Assembly (NCBI GenBank): GCA_937951485.1
Contig: CALEDJ010000038.1
Coordinates: 62,001 to 126,000, forward strand
Length of the DNA: 64,000 nucleotides
Direction of reading: 5' to 3'
From: an uncultured bacterium
GTDB taxonomy: Bacteria > Hydrogenedentota > Hydrogenedentia > Hydrogenedentales > CAILVY01
Below the pieces are notes generated by a model that saw only the letters and a list, made by a program, of their open reading frames with translations, did not search any database and was not told the DNA's origin. The position numbers and the translations under genes were made by a program. The stretch's first letter is position 1; the number at the start of each line of letters is the position of its first letter. Positions 50,528 through 59,380 of the stretch are shown in pieces.

Positions 50528-51306
50528 TGAAAACTCCTTACCAGGGAACCGACCAGCAGGCTCCAGCCGTCCACCAGCACGAACATGATAATCTTGAACG
50601 GCAGCGAGACGAAAATGGGCGGCAGCATCATCATGCCCATCGCCATCAGGGTGCTGGCGACGACCATGTCAATGATGAGGAAGGGGATGTAGATCACAAA
50701 GCCGATGATAAATGCGGTGGTGATTTCGCTGAGCACGAAGGCGGGGACGAGCACGTGGGTGGGCACATCGTCGGGGGTATTGGGCCGGCCCAGCCCGGCG
50801 ATCTCGAGGAAAAGGCGCAGGTCTTTGGGACGGGTCTGCTTGAACATGAATTCGCGGATGGGCACGAGGGCGGTTTCGAGCGCCTCCATCTGGGTCTCGA
50901 ATTCGCCCCGGATATAAGGCTGGAGCGCTTCATCATTGACGCGCTGATAGGTCGGCATCATGATGAAGAAGGTGAGTAAGAGCGCGAGACCGATGAGCAC
51001 CTGGTTGGGCGGGGTCTGCTGGGTGGCGAGCGCCTGCCGGAGGAATCCGAGCACGACGATAATGCGGGTGAAGGAAGTGGTCATCACCAGGATGGCGGGC
51101 GCGAGCGAGATGACGGTGATGAGAAATACGATGACGAGAGAGGTGGAGATGTTTTCCTGTTCGAGGGCGTCGCGCGCGCCGCGCAGCAGGTTCAGGCCGA
51201 GCGTGTCGGGTTCCTCTTGGGCGGACGCGGCGGCCATGCACAGCGCCAGGATCAGCGCCGAGATCGCCAGGACGCGGCGCGCCCGCGCGTTACTGGCGGG
51301 GTTCAC
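50524..51306 (-). CDS. fliP: Flagellar type III export gate protein FliP
   Basis: A 260-residue core component of the flagellar export gate. A cleavable signal peptide (about 1-24), typical of FliP, leads into four membrane helices. Family blocks are [61 protein letters not shown] and the late [20 protein letters not shown]. The GTG start at 51306 has AGGAGG six bases upstream and overlaps fliO; an open frame continues upstream but is antisense to nothing useful and lacks support. Confidence 0.94.
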   Translation of the reverse strand: MNPASNARARRVLAISALILALCMAAASAQEEPDTLGLNLLRGARDALEQENISTSLVIVFLITVISLAPAILVMTTSFTRIIVVLGFLRQALATQQTPPNQVLIGLALLLTFFIMMPTYQRVNDEALQPYIRGEFETQMEALETALVPIREFMFKQTRPKDLRLFLEIAGLGRPNTPDDVPTHVLVPAFVLSEITTAFIIGFVIYIPFLIIDMVVASTLMAMGMMMLPPIFVSLPFKIIMFVLVDGWSLLVGSLVRSFQ

Positions 51307-52120
51307 GGGACCCCTCCTGCAGGTAGCGCTGAAGGCGCTGGAGGTCGCCGCGCAACGCGGCCAGATCGTCTTCCTCCTCCGCTGCGGCGCCTTGCCGGGC
51401 GATGGCCTGCAATTGGTCCAGAAAAGTGGCGGGTTGGGCGGCTGTTTGCGAGGCGGCTTCGAAAGTTGCTTCGGGCGCGGCCGCCTCGAATTTTTCGGCA
51501 TCAAAATCCGCCACCAGCGAAACGGCGTTCGGCGTCACCGCGACAATCAGGACCCTCCCGCCGGTCTTGACATAGTGGAGCGTCACCTTTGGGGCAAGAT
51601 GCACCCGGCCGAGCACCGCGCCAAGGCGCGGCCCGGCCAACAGCGGCGAATGCCGCCCCATGCGCCGCGCGAGGTAGCCGCCCAGAAGAATCAGCCCGCA
51701 GACGACACACAGGCCGATAATCATACGCGGGATGAACTGCCACAGGCTGAGGGGTTCCAGCGGCGGCACGGCGGCGTCGGTTTCCGGTGCAGCGCCTTCC
51801 TCATCCCAGATGCGCTGGTGGGCCTTGAAGAAGTCGGGTGTCCCTGCCGGTTCCTTGCCGGGCGGCGGCTCCGGTGGGACCGTCGTGTCAATCACCGGGG
51901 GGGAGGTTTCCTCAAAATGCCTTTCGTGTTCTTCCGTCGCGTTTGTCGCGTCAAGGGCGTCCGCTTCCGTTGATTCCGTTCCGACGGCTTCCGGGGCGGG
52001 CCGCACGGCCTCTTGCGGCGACGCGTCGCCGGCGGCAGCGCCCGATGCATGGGCAAAGGCAACGATTGTTCCCATCAGCATGGCGCACAAAACTGCATGG
52101 CGTGGAGGACGTTTATTCAT
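51290..52120 (-). CDS. fliO: Flagellar biosynthesis protein FliO
   Basis: A 276-residue protein with an N-terminal signal peptide, a long acidic Pro-rich periplasmic stretch, one membrane helix (about 130-155, [19 protein letters not shown]) and a cytoplasmic FliO domain (about 165-210, [20 protein letters not shown]). FliO stabilises FliP during export-gate assembly. The periplasmic part is longer than in enteric bacteria. It lies between fliN and fliP with overlaps on both sides. Confidence 0.85.
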   Translation of the reverse strand: MNKRPPRHAVLCAMLMGTIVAFAHASGAAAGDASPQEAVRPAPEAVGTESTEADALDATNATEEHERHFEETSPPVIDTTVPPEPPPGKEPAGTPDFFKAHQRIWDEEGAAPETDAAVPPLEPLSLWQFIPRMIIGLCVVCGLILLGGYLARRMGRHSPLLAGPRLGAVLGRVHLAPKVTLHYVKTGGRVLIVAVTPNAVSLVADFDAEKFEAAAPEATFEAASQTAAQPATFLDQLQAIARQGAAAEEEDDLAALRGDLQRLQRYLQEGSREPRQ

Positions 52121-52460
52121 ACTCTTCGGATTCTTTCTCGGTGAACCCGAAAATTTCCGCGATGCGCACGTGCAGGGTATCGGCGATCACGACGACTTCG
52201 CCTCTGGCGAGAGGAACGCCGTTGACGCAGATTTCCACCATTTCCCCGGCCATTTTGTCCAAAGGAAGCACCGATCCGCGCTTGAGTTCGAGCACTTCGC
52301 GCACCAGCAGCGAGCAGCGGCCCAGTTCCGCCGTCACATCCAGGCGCACCCGGCGCAGGCTGTCAATACCCAAATGAACGCCCGGCCCCTGCACCTCAAC
52401 CAGTTCCTGGTCCAAGGCGGGGTCGGGCATGGTTTCGCGTAGTTGGCCCTGTTCGGTCAT
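52113..52460 (-). CDS. fliN: Flagellar motor switch protein FliN
   Basis: A 115-residue C-ring protein with the SpoA domain: RVRLDVTAELGRCSLLVREV, LKRGSVLPLDKMAGEMVEI and the conserved NGVPLARGEVVVI. FliN sets rotation direction together with FliM and FliG. Its length is normal. It overlaps fliL and fliO by a few bases. No fliM lies between fliL and fliN, where it is usually found. Confidence 0.92.
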   Translation of the reverse strand: MTEQGQLRETMPDPALDQELVEVQGPGVHLGIDSLRRVRLDVTAELGRCSLLVREVLELKRGSVLPLDKMAGEMVEICVNGVPLARGEVVVIADTLHVRIAEIFGFTEKESEEYE

Positions 52461-52987
52461 AGGTCAATTATGGCGTACTTGGTATACATAACGTCAATCA
52501 CTTCGAAATTGCTGCCGGGAGCGAGTTTCTTCAGCAGCAGGTTGGCTTCCTGTCTTGCCTGGCGCAGGATGTTGTCCTGAACGAAAGGATCGTTCAGTTC
52601 GGCGCGGGTGCGGTTGCGGTGCAATTTGCTGAGCATGGCGCTGAACCACGATTTTTTTTCTTCGATCAACGCCCGCGCCGTCGGACTTGAAACGGCCATC
52701 GAAACGCGGTACATGAGGAGCGGCGCGGCCACGGCGGGGTCCTCGGTGAGCACGGTGGCCTGGGACTCCTCGAAATCCACCATCACGACGCCTGGAGGAA
52801 TAACCTCGATCTGCTCATTGACAGGGGGGGACACATCCTGGACCAGCAGCGGTCGCAGCACAAAAAGGAAGGTGCTCAAGCCAAGAGCGGCGGGAATGAC
52901 GATGACGACCGCTGCAATGAGCAGCGTTCGCGACAACGATCCTCCTCCACCTGCTTGTTGAGGGACGGTTTCTTGCGGATCAGGCAT
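52457..52987 (-). CDS. fliL: Flagellar basal body-associated protein FliL
   Basis: A 176-residue bitopic protein. A Gly/Ser-rich N-terminus precedes one membrane helix (about 22-44). The periplasmic domain keeps FliL phrases such as YRVSMAVSSPTARALIEEKK, and the C-terminus reads FEVIDVMYTKYAIIDL. FliL supports stator function at the basal body. It lies between motB and fliN, six bases after the motB stop. Confidence 0.88.
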   Translation of the reverse strand: MPDPQETVPQQAGGGGSLSRTLLIAAVVIVIPAALGLSTFLFVLRPLLVQDVSPPVNEQIEVIPPGVVMVDFEESQATVLTEDPAVAAPLLMYRVSMAVSSPTARALIEEKKSWFSAMLSKLHRNRTRAELNDPFVQDNILRQARQEANLLLKKLAPGSNFEVIDVMYTKYAIIDL

Positions 52988-52993
52988 GGCAGT

Positions 52994-53791
52994 TCACCTC
53001 AAGTCGGTTAGTTGCCGGGGAGACACGGGCATCCCCGGCGCTTCAGATTCCTCCAGCGTTTCGGATTCCCCCTGCAGCAGTTCCATCTTGCGCCTGTCAA
53101 CCAGACCGCGCACATAGATTTCCACGCGCCGGTTGGCGTTGCGGCCTTCCTCGGTGGCGTTGGTAGCCACGGGCTGACTGGACCCGCAGGAGATGATCTC
53201 GAATTGTTCCATCGGGATTTCGCCGACGCGCATCAACTGGCGGGCCACGGCGTCCGCGCGCGCGTAACTGAGATCGTAGTTGTCTCGAAAGCGCACTGTA
53301 TCGCGGAGGGGTTGCGAATCCGAATGCCCGCGCACCTCGATGAATGTGTCCGGCAATTCGGCGAGAATCTGGGCCACATCGCGCAGGACAGGGAGCGCCT
53401 CGGCGCGGAGCGTGGCGCTGCCGATGTCGAACAGAATGGCGCTGGGCAAATTGATTTTCAACCCGCCTTGGGCATCCATTTCGATTTTGACCTGGCGCTC
53501 CTTGCCCTGGATCAGCAATTGGCGCTGGAGCCTGCGCGCCGCCTGCTCCATTTCCTCTTTCCGCTGGCGCATGGTGCGCGGATAGGTCGCGACGACGCTG
53601 CTGTGCGCGGGCAGCACGCCGAGCGCGCCCTGAAGGGAAAGCAGCGCCTCCTTGAAAGCCTCTTCGCTGATCGTCGAGAAGGACAGGAGCAGCACGAAGA
53701 AGCACAGGAGCAGGCTCATCATGTCGCCATAAGTAACGACCCACGACGGCGCGCCTTCGGCTTCGGGTTTTTTCTGTCTTGCGCGGGGCAT
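52994..53791 (-). CDS. motB: Flagellar motor stator protein MotB
   Basis: A 265-residue stator subunit. The N-terminal helix SWVVTYGDMMSLLLCFFVLLL contains the proton- or sodium-binding aspartate D23. The OmpA/MotB peptidoglycan-binding domain spans about 140-235 (IEVRGHSDSQPLRDT, LSYARADAVARQL, NRRVEIYVRG). It starts one base after the motA stop. Ion type cannot be decided by eye. Confidence 0.93.
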   Translation of the reverse strand: MPRARQKKPEAEGAPSWVVTYGDMMSLLLCFFVLLLSFSTISEEAFKEALLSLQGALGVLPAHSSVVATYPRTMRQRKEEMEQAARRLQRQLLIQGKERQVKIEMDAQGGLKINLPSAILFDIGSATLRAEALPVLRDVAQILAELPDTFIEVRGHSDSQPLRDTVRFRDNYDLSYARADAVARQLMRVGEIPMEQFEIISCGSSQPVATNATEEGRNANRRVEIYVRGLVDRRKMELLQGESETLEESEAPGMPVSPRQLTDLR

Positions 53792-53792
53792 T

Positions 53793-54563
53793 TCAGCGTC
53801 TCGTCCCGATGCGTTCGCGAATGTGAGGCGAAACGAACGCCTTCAGTTTCTGCTCCACCACCCGGGGATTGTCGCCGGACTGGATGGACAGAATGCCTTC
53901 GATGATGATCTCTTTTTGCAGCAGTTCCAGCGCGGTACGCACTTTCAGTTTGCCCGCCGTGGGCAGGAAAATCACGTTCGCCATCAAGGCGCCGTAAAGC
54001 GTGGTCAGAATGGCCACCGCCATGCCCGCGCCGATGGTGGAAGGGTCTTCCATGGTGGCCAGCATCTGCACCAGGCCGATCAGGGTGCCGATCATTCCGA
54101 AGGCCGGCGCGTAGAGCGCCATGCCGCCGAGGATGGACTGTCCCATCGCATGGCGGTCCTCCATGAACGCGATCTCGGTGGTGAGGATGTCCTTGATCAG
54201 TTCCGGGGCGGTGCCGTCAATGGCGAGTTGAATGCTGCGCTGCAGAAACTCGTCCCCCGCATTGGCGGCGTGACTTTCCAGCGCGAGAATGCCTTCGCGG
54301 CGCGCCACGGTGGCGAAATCAACCAGTTTCTCGATGAGTCGCTCCGGGGTGGCCGCCTTCTGGATGAACGAGTTCTTGGCGGTGTTGAACACGCTGAGCA
54401 CTTCGCTCAGGGGGAAGTTGATGAGGGTGGCGGCGATGGTACCGCCGACAACGAGCACCAGCGAGGGCGGATTGATGAAGATCGCAATATTGCCGCCCAT
54501 GACGATGGTGATGGCGACCAGGAAGATGCCGGAGACAAAACCGATGATTGTTGCGATGTCCAT
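53793..54563 (-). CDS. motA: Flagellar motor stator protein MotA
   Basis: A 256-residue four-helix stator subunit. Family blocks are MDIATIIGFVSGIFLVAITI at the start, INPPSLVLVVGGTIAATLIN, and the MGGMALYAPAFGMIGTLIGL-like stretch (ILGGMALYAPAFGMIGTLIG). The start at 54563 matches the family; an upstream open frame of 19 codons has no support. The ribosome binding site (GGGGTG) is weak. Confidence 0.94.
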   Translation of the reverse strand: MDIATIIGFVSGIFLVAITIVMGGNIAIFINPPSLVLVVGGTIAATLINFPLSEVLSVFNTAKNSFIQKAATPERLIEKLVDFATVARREGILALESHAANAGDEFLQRSIQLAIDGTAPELIKDILTTEIAFMEDRHAMGQSILGGMALYAPAFGMIGTLIGLVQMLATMEDPSTIGAGMAVAILTTLYGALMANVIFLPTAGKLKVRTALELLQKEIIIEGILSIQSGDNPRVVEQKLKAFVSPHIRERIGTRR

Positions 54564-54876
54564 ACACTGCACCCCATAACTGTCGGCGTCCGCCCCTTCC
54601 GGTGGCGGGCACCGTTGCATGCGGCTATTCTAACACCCGTTCTTCCGCGCCGTCCATGACGACGGATGCCATGCGCGATTTGCGGTGGACCACGATCCGG
54701 CGGATTCCGCGCAGCCGCCGGACGCAACGCACGGCCTGCGGGACGCGGCCCGAAGGCCGCGCCCCGCGAGGACGCGACGGCATCTGTTTTGCCGCGCAAT
54801 TCCGGCGACGCTTTCGGGCGCGGCGCTCAATCGGCGCGCCGCGCGCCGCCCCGCCGGCGTGCGCCGTCATGCTGGA
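54564..54876. other. GC-rich gap between flgE and motA
   Basis: These 313 bp carry no gene I can name. A minus-strand frame of 81 codons (54870 to 54625) is arginine- and alanine-rich at its start and ends GIRRIVVHRKSRMASVVMDG. It sits where many genomes keep flbD, but it does not look like FlbD. The high GC bias makes it likely that most of it is non-coding. Confidence 0.35.
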
Positions 54877-56148
54877 TTATCGGACAAGGTTGACGGTTTC
54901 CTGAAGGATGGTGTCCGCCGCGGTGATCGTGCGGGCGTTGGCCTGGAAACCGCGCTGGGTGATAATCAGGTTGCTGAATTCGCGGCCGAGGTCCACGTTG
55001 GAATTCTCGAGCACGCCGCCGGAGACCGAGCCGCGCCCGCCGGTTTCCGGCGGGCCGATCTGGGCGGTACCCGACGCGGGCGTCTCCAAGAACATGTTGT
55101 TGCCGGCCCGGCTCAGCCCGCCCACATTCGAGAAGGTCGCCAACGCCACCTGGGCGATCACACGGGTCAGGCCGTTGCTGAACACGCCGTTGACCTGGCC
55201 GCCGCCGCCAATATTGAAACTCTCCAGAATACCGCGCGGAAAGCCGTCCTGATTCCGCAGCGTGATGTCGCTGGCGACGTCGGCCCCGCTCGCCAACTGC
55301 GTCACGGCGGAGAAATCCACGATGAAATCCAAATCGTCAGGCAGCGAACCGGTGGCGTTCATCAGCGCGCCGGCGATGCTGATGTTTCCCGTTGTGCCGG
55401 CGGGCAGGGTGCCGTTGGTCTGGAAGTCCAGATCACCGCTGCCCACCACCGTCACGCCGAGGGTCGGCGAGTTGTAGGTGGCTTCCCAAGACCAGCGGTT
55501 TTCCGGGACGGCCTGCTTGGTGTAGGTGATGGTCACCTGCTGCGCTGTGCCCAGGGAGTCATAGACAATGAAACTGCGCTGCACGCTGGTCGGCGGGACG
55601 CTGGGCGCATCGGCGTTCAGGTTGCCGATCATCGTGGCGAGGGTCGTGGCGCGGACAATGCCGATGCCGCTCAGCGGAATCGCAATGTCCTGCGGCGGGG
55701 TGTTGGTATTGATCACCCCCTGCGTATCGGCAAGATACCCCTGCACGCGCATGCCTGTGGCCGGCTCGATCAGCAGGCCGTTGGCGTTGAGCGAGAAGGA
55801 ACCGTCGCGGGTGAAGCCCAGCCGCGAGCCGTCTGAAAGCACAAAGAAGCCGCTGCCCTGGATGGCAAGGTCGGAGGACAGGCCCGTTGTGAGCAGCGAT
55901 CCCTGCTGAAAGTCCACGTCAATGCTGGCAATTTTCACGCCCAGCCCGATCTGCTGCGGGTTGGTGCCGCCGAAGGCGCCCAGCGGCGCGGAGCCGCCTT
56001 GGAGCGTCTGCGAGAACAAGTCCTGAAACAACACCCGCGAACTCCGATACCCGATGGTGTTCACGTTGGCGATGTTGGCGGCGACCACATCCAGGCGCCG
56101 CTGATGCGCCTGCAATCCGGTCACGCCTGTGTAAAGCGCCATACTCAT
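54877..56148 (-). CDS. flgE: Flagellar hook protein FlgE
   Basis: A 423-residue axial protein that builds the hook. The N-terminal rod-type motif is ALYTGVTGLQAHQRRLDVVA with ANIANVNTIGYRS. The C-terminal motif is NVDLGREFSNLIITQRGFQA with the final ARTITAADTILQETVNL. Middle domains carry the FlgE pattern FYDSLGTAQQVTITYTK-like strand. Length is normal. The start at 56148 has GGAG eight bases upstream. Confidence 0.95.
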   Translation of the reverse strand: MSMALYTGVTGLQAHQRRLDVVAANIANVNTIGYRSSRVLFQDLFSQTLQGGSAPLGAFGGTNPQQIGLGVKIASIDVDFQQGSLLTTGLSSDLAIQGSGFFVLSDGSRLGFTRDGSFSLNANGLLIEPATGMRVQGYLADTQGVINTNTPPQDIAIPLSGIGIVRATTLATMIGNLNADAPSVPPTSVQRSFIVYDSLGTAQQVTITYTKQAVPENRWSWEATYNSPTLGVTVVGSGDLDFQTNGTLPAGTTGNISIAGALMNATGSLPDDLDFIVDFSAVTQLASGADVASDITLRNQDGFPRGILESFNIGGGGQVNGVFSNGLTRVIAQVALATFSNVGGLSRAGNNMFLETPASGTAQIGPPETGGRGSVSGGVLENSNVDLGREFSNLIITQRGFQANARTITAADTILQETVNLVR

Positions 56149-56161
56149 GGGAAGGTCTCCT

Positions 56162-56638
56162 TTACATGTTGAGCCGCATCAGTCGGTCAGCGGCCTGCGG
56201 GCCTCCCCAGGCGGGGTCCGGCCCTGATGACATGGTTGTGGTCGGCGCTTCCGGACCGTCCGAAAGCACCACCGCGCTGTCTATGTTGGTGAAGACGGTT
56301 CCCGCCGCTTCGTCAGCGGCCATGACCGTGATCACCGTCCGATTGGGGATATTCACGACGAGGGCTGTGCGGTCAATCAGCAACAGCGATTCGCGGCAGC
56401 CTTTCGCCGCGGCGAGGTCCACCGCTTCGCGGATGCGCGCCAGGTCTTCACCGCTCAACGCGATGCCGCGCCGCTCGATGCGCTGGATGGCATGCGCCGA
56501 GAAACGGATGTCTCCGCTGCGCCGCATGGCGGCGGACAGCACCGACGCGAAGGCTGCGCCGGACGAAGCGGTCGCGGCGCGCCGCGCCGGGGTTTCCGGC
56601 GGCGATGTGCCGGTGGTCGGTTGGATTTCCCGGATCAT
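56162..56638 (-). CDS. TIGR02530-type flagellar operon protein
   Basis: A 158-residue protein between flgD and flgE. The central part matches the family known from flagellar operons of firmicutes and spirochaetes: FSAHAIQRIERRGIAL, LAAAKGCRESLLLID, NIPNRTVITVMA and the ending VFTNIDSAVVL. The role is not well defined; it may help hook assembly. The ATG overlaps the flgD stop. Confidence 0.82.
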   Translation of the reverse strand: MIREIQPTTGTSPPETPARRAATASSGAAFASVLSAAMRRSGDIRFSAHAIQRIERRGIALSGEDLARIREAVDLAAAKGCRESLLLIDRTALVVNIPNRTVITVMAADEAAGTVFTNIDSAVVLSDGPEAPTTTMSSGPDPAWGGPQAADRLMRLNM

Positions 56639-57267
56639 CGCACGCCCTCCGCCTCCGCTTCCGGCGGGACTTCCGCCTCCGCGGGGGCCTCGGCGAAAAT
56701 CGCCAGGACGCCGGTCATGGGCATGATCCGGCCGTCCACCCGGAGCAGGACGATGCTGCCATCCAGGGTCACGGCATCCACCAGCCCAGCGGCAAATCCA
56801 CCTTCTCTGGTGATGCCCTCGACGTGTTTGCCGAGCAGCCCCTGCGCAGCGATGAAATTCGCCTGGTCAATGTTTCCCGCCAGCAGTTCCATCTGCGCCC
56901 TGAACTCCGTATTCAGGTTTGTCATCTGTTCCAGGGCGGCGAATTGGGCCAGTTGCGTCACCATTTGCGCATTGTCCATCGGACTCGTCGGATCCTGGTT
57001 CTGCATCTGAACCACCAGCAACTGCAGGAAGGCGTCCCGGTCCAGTTCCTTTTTCACGGTTCGGACGCCCTGCGCGGAAACGATGGCCGCCTTTGCGGCG
57101 CCCGCCGCCACAGCGCTTGCGTCCGATTTGGCCGCCGCGCCCCGGAGCAGGCCCGCCAACTTCGCGCGCAGATTCGCGGTCACGGCATCCACCGCCGCTT
57201 TGCGCTGCGCCGCCGTAGGCGTCAGCGTTCCTGCTCCGTTCGCCCGAAAGGTCACCAAGGCATTCAT
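56635..57267 (-). CDS. flgD: Flagellar hook-capping protein FlgD
   Basis: A 210-residue protein that caps the growing hook. The core signature is LDRDAFLQLLVVQMQNQDPT with SPMDNAQMVTQLAQFAALEQ. The N-terminus is Ala-rich and the C-terminus has the beta part (GFAAGLVDAVTLDGSIVLL). The start at 57267 is chosen because upstream codons are antisense-like; AAGGAG lies about eleven bases before it. It overlaps fliK and the TIGR02530 gene. Confidence 0.92.
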   Translation of the reverse strand: MNALVTFRANGAGTLTPTAAQRKAAVDAVTANLRAKLAGLLRGAAAKSDASAVAAGAAKAAIVSAQGVRTVKKELDRDAFLQLLVVQMQNQDPTSPMDNAQMVTQLAQFAALEQMTNLNTEFRAQMELLAGNIDQANFIAAQGLLGKHVEGITREGGFAAGLVDAVTLDGSIVLLRVDGRIMPMTGVLAIFAEAPAEAEVPPEAEAEGVR

Positions 57268-57311
57268 GATGTTCTTCGCTCCTTCTGCGCGGATCGGCGA
57301 TCCGCGCCGGT

Positions 57312-58904
57312 TCACACAAATACGTTGAGTACTCCGTGATGCGGCCGGCCGCGCCCGCCCGCGTGCCCCGCCGCCGCTTCCGGCGCGCCGTCATACGGCG
57401 CGCGGCCGGGAGACGCCCAGCGAATGTGCTGCGGAACCGCCTCCTGGGGATGACGGCCGCCCTGGCCCGCGTTCTGGCTCATGCCCGCCGCAATGTCCAC
57501 CCGCGTCACTTCGATGCCCTCGCGGGCAAGGCTCTGACGGAGGTCGTGGACTTGCGCCTGGATGCTTTCGCGCACCGACGGATTCGCCGAAACAATGCGC
57601 ACCAGCATCTCCTCACCCTGCGCGCGCACCTCCACGCGCATTTCTCCCAACGACTCCGGCACAAGCCGCACGGTCAGGCTGCGGTCGCCGCCTCTTGATG
57701 CCAGGTAGCGGACGCTTCTGACCGCCGCCGCGCCGATGGATTCCATTCCAACGGGCGCTTGTGGCGGCGCCGGACTTTCCGCCAAGGTCGGCGGTGCGCC
57801 GCGCGCCGTGGGTGTCACCCACGATGCGACGGGCGCCGAAGCGCCGGCACGCGTCGCTTCCGACGCGCCTTCGGCGCGCAACGGGAAAGCGTCTTTGACG
57901 CCGGGGAGACGGTCATCCTGAATTGAAAGCCGATCCTCATGAACAGGCAAAGGCGCTTTCCGCGAGACAATCACAGTGTCTGCGTCCTGGATGCGGGTCG
58001 CCGCCTCGGGCGCATCCGCGACCTGGCGCATCACCGCAACGATGCGCAGCGGCGGCGATGGCGCCATGCGCGATGCGACGGCGTCGGGGGGCTGGAGTTG
58101 TGCATCCATGCCGCGCGGCGCGGCATGGTCGGCATGGTTTTTCAGGGGATCAGCGGCCTCCGGGGGCGTGCCGGACGGCGACAGATCGGCGGCTTGCGTC
58201 AGCGGAACCGCATCGGGGACCACCGGAGCGGGCGTTGAGAAAGCCTCCGATGTCCCCATTGACGCCTGCGGAAGCGAAGGGGCGAGTGGAACGCCAATGT
58301 CCAATGCGTCCGACGCACCGGCACCAGTGGGCGCTGCACCTGGCATATTGGCATTCAACTCCAAAGCCGCGAAACCATAACCCCCGCCCGATTGACTGGA
58401 AGCGTTCATGCCCATGAATGAAAGCGCCGCAAGAAGCGAATCGTTTTCTTTCACGGGGGCATTCATCGCATCCGGTGACCGGGCGGCCGCCGTGCCGATC
58501 ACTGCGGCCAACCACGCACCGGCATCCGATGTGTCCGCTACGGAGCCGTGGCCCATAATCATGGCGGATGCTGCCGCCGCAGCCCAATGGGCCGCATCGC
58601 CTGTGTTCATCTCCGACAGCGTTGCATCATCGGCGGGCGTCTCCGACGGTGTCTTATCGTCTGCATCGGTTTCCTGAGCGCTTCCCGGGTTGGGCGCCGG
58701 CGCGTTCGTTGCCGATGTTTCCAATACCGTAACCGCCGAAGAAAACCCAAATGCCGGCATTGCGTCCCGCATCGCGGCGAAGACCGCCGCGAAATTCAGG
58801 CCATCCGCCGGCGCAGACACTGCCGGAGACGCATGCGCCGGGAATGTTGCCGGTGTCGGCGCTTCCTGGGGAAACAACGGCACGATTTCCATGTTCATAT
58901 TCAT
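57312..58904 (-). CDS. fliK: Flagellar hook-length control protein FliK
   Basis: A 530-residue low-complexity protein rich in Ala, Pro and Ser, with a conserved C-terminal Flg_hook domain (about 405-480: LTVRLVPESLGEMRVEVRAQ, then EEMLVRIVSANPSVRESI and LRQSLAREGIEV). FliK measures hook length and switches export specificity. The start is supported by an almost perfect ribosome binding site, AAGGAGGTGAT. It is separated from motE by a repeat-filled gap. Confidence 0.88.
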   Translation of the reverse strand: MNMNMEIVPLFPQEAPTPATFPAHASPAVSAPADGLNFAAVFAAMRDAMPAFGFSSAVTVLETSATNAPAPNPGSAQETDADDKTPSETPADDATLSEMNTGDAAHWAAAAASAMIMGHGSVADTSDAGAWLAAVIGTAAARSPDAMNAPVKENDSLLAALSFMGMNASSQSGGGYGFAALELNANMPGAAPTGAGASDALDIGVPLAPSLPQASMGTSEAFSTPAPVVPDAVPLTQAADLSPSGTPPEAADPLKNHADHAAPRGMDAQLQPPDAVASRMAPSPPLRIVAVMRQVADAPEAATRIQDADTVIVSRKAPLPVHEDRLSIQDDRLPGVKDAFPLRAEGASEATRAGASAPVASWVTPTARGAPPTLAESPAPPQAPVGMESIGAAAVRSVRYLASRGGDRSLTVRLVPESLGEMRVEVRAQGEEMLVRIVSANPSVRESIQAQVHDLRQSLAREGIEVTRVDIAAGMSQNAGQGGRHPQEAVPQHIRWASPGRAPYDGAPEAAAGHAGGRGRPHHGVLNVFV

Positions 58905-59019
58905 CATCACCTCCTTTCCATGGGAATGTTCGCGGCGCGCGTTGCGCGCCGCTTGATTCATCCGCAGACAGCGGGAATCGTTAAAGATACATCATGCAGG
59001 GTCGCAGTTCTGAGAAATT

Positions 59020-59072
59020 CGGACTGGTCGGACGAGTCGGACAACTCGGACGAGTCGGACAAGTCGGACAGG
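59020..59072. repeat. 9-bp-period CGGACNNNT array (second locus)
   Basis: Six consecutive units: CGGACTGGT, CGGACGAGT, CGGACAACT, CGGACGAGT, CGGACAAGT, CGGACAGG. Only the three middle bases vary. The array matches the one at 3943-3984 in period and core, 55 kb away. Confidence 0.9.
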
Positions 59073-59105
59073 CGCAGCGCGAGCCGAGGCTTGCGCAGTT
59101 CCGGA

Positions 59106-59191
59106 ATACAGGCTTCAGCCTGCAAGTTTTTTGGAGACCTTCGGGCAGGCTTGTGGCCACAACGGCAAAGCGCAAGCATGGCTTGCGCACT
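59106..59191. repeat. Dispersed palindromic element (second copy)
   Basis: CAGGCT-TC-AGCCTG (59109-59122) is followed by GCGCAAGC-ATG-GCTTGCGC (59170-59188). The first half is nearly identical to 6108-6121 and the second to 49943-49964, so the element is modular and dispersed. Confidence 0.65.
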
Positions 59192-59324
59192 CCAAAGGGA
59201 GTGGCGCGGTTCGGCCTTCGCAACATGCTGCGGCGGACACGCAGGCGACCAGCCACAACGACATATCCAGAAAGAAACACGTGGTTCTCTGGACTGCGAT
59301 GGCAAACCACCGCCGTCCAAAGAA

Positions 59325-59351
59325 GCATTCCGCACCCCGCATTCCGCATTC
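59325..59351. repeat. ATTCCGC-type repeat (second copy)
   Basis: GCATTCCGCACCCCGC followed by ATTCCGCATTC resembles the 7-bp-period run at 18942-18972. Both copies lie directly downstream of a minus-strand gene, gspE in one case and motE in the other. Confidence 0.6.
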
Positions 59352-59378
59352 AACGGCGCAACGCGCCGTTGCGCCGTT
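59352..59378 (-). terminator. Perfect hairpin after motE
   Basis: A 12-bp perfect stem (AACGGCGCAACG with CGTTGCGCCGTT) closes a three-base loop CGC and begins three bases past the motE stop. No T-run follows, so it may be a factor-dependent terminator, an mRNA 3'-end stabiliser or part of a repeat. Confidence 0.5.
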
Positions 59379-59380
59379 GC

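Larger units (their letters stand above)
58908..59380. other. Repeat-filled gap between fliK and motE
   Basis: These 473 bp lie inside the flagellar operon but hold no gene. They contain the CGGACNNNT array, dispersed palindromes, an ATTCCGC-type run and a perfect hairpin next to the motE stop, described separately. It looks like a landing zone for several short repeat families. Confidence 0.6.

Noticed and set aside
54625-54870. FlbD-type small flagellar gene between flgE and motA
   Set aside because: Position fits, but the 81-codon frame is Arg/Ala-rich and lacks the FlbD pattern of a short beta protein starting with a MI-x-L-T-R-L-N-G type sequence.
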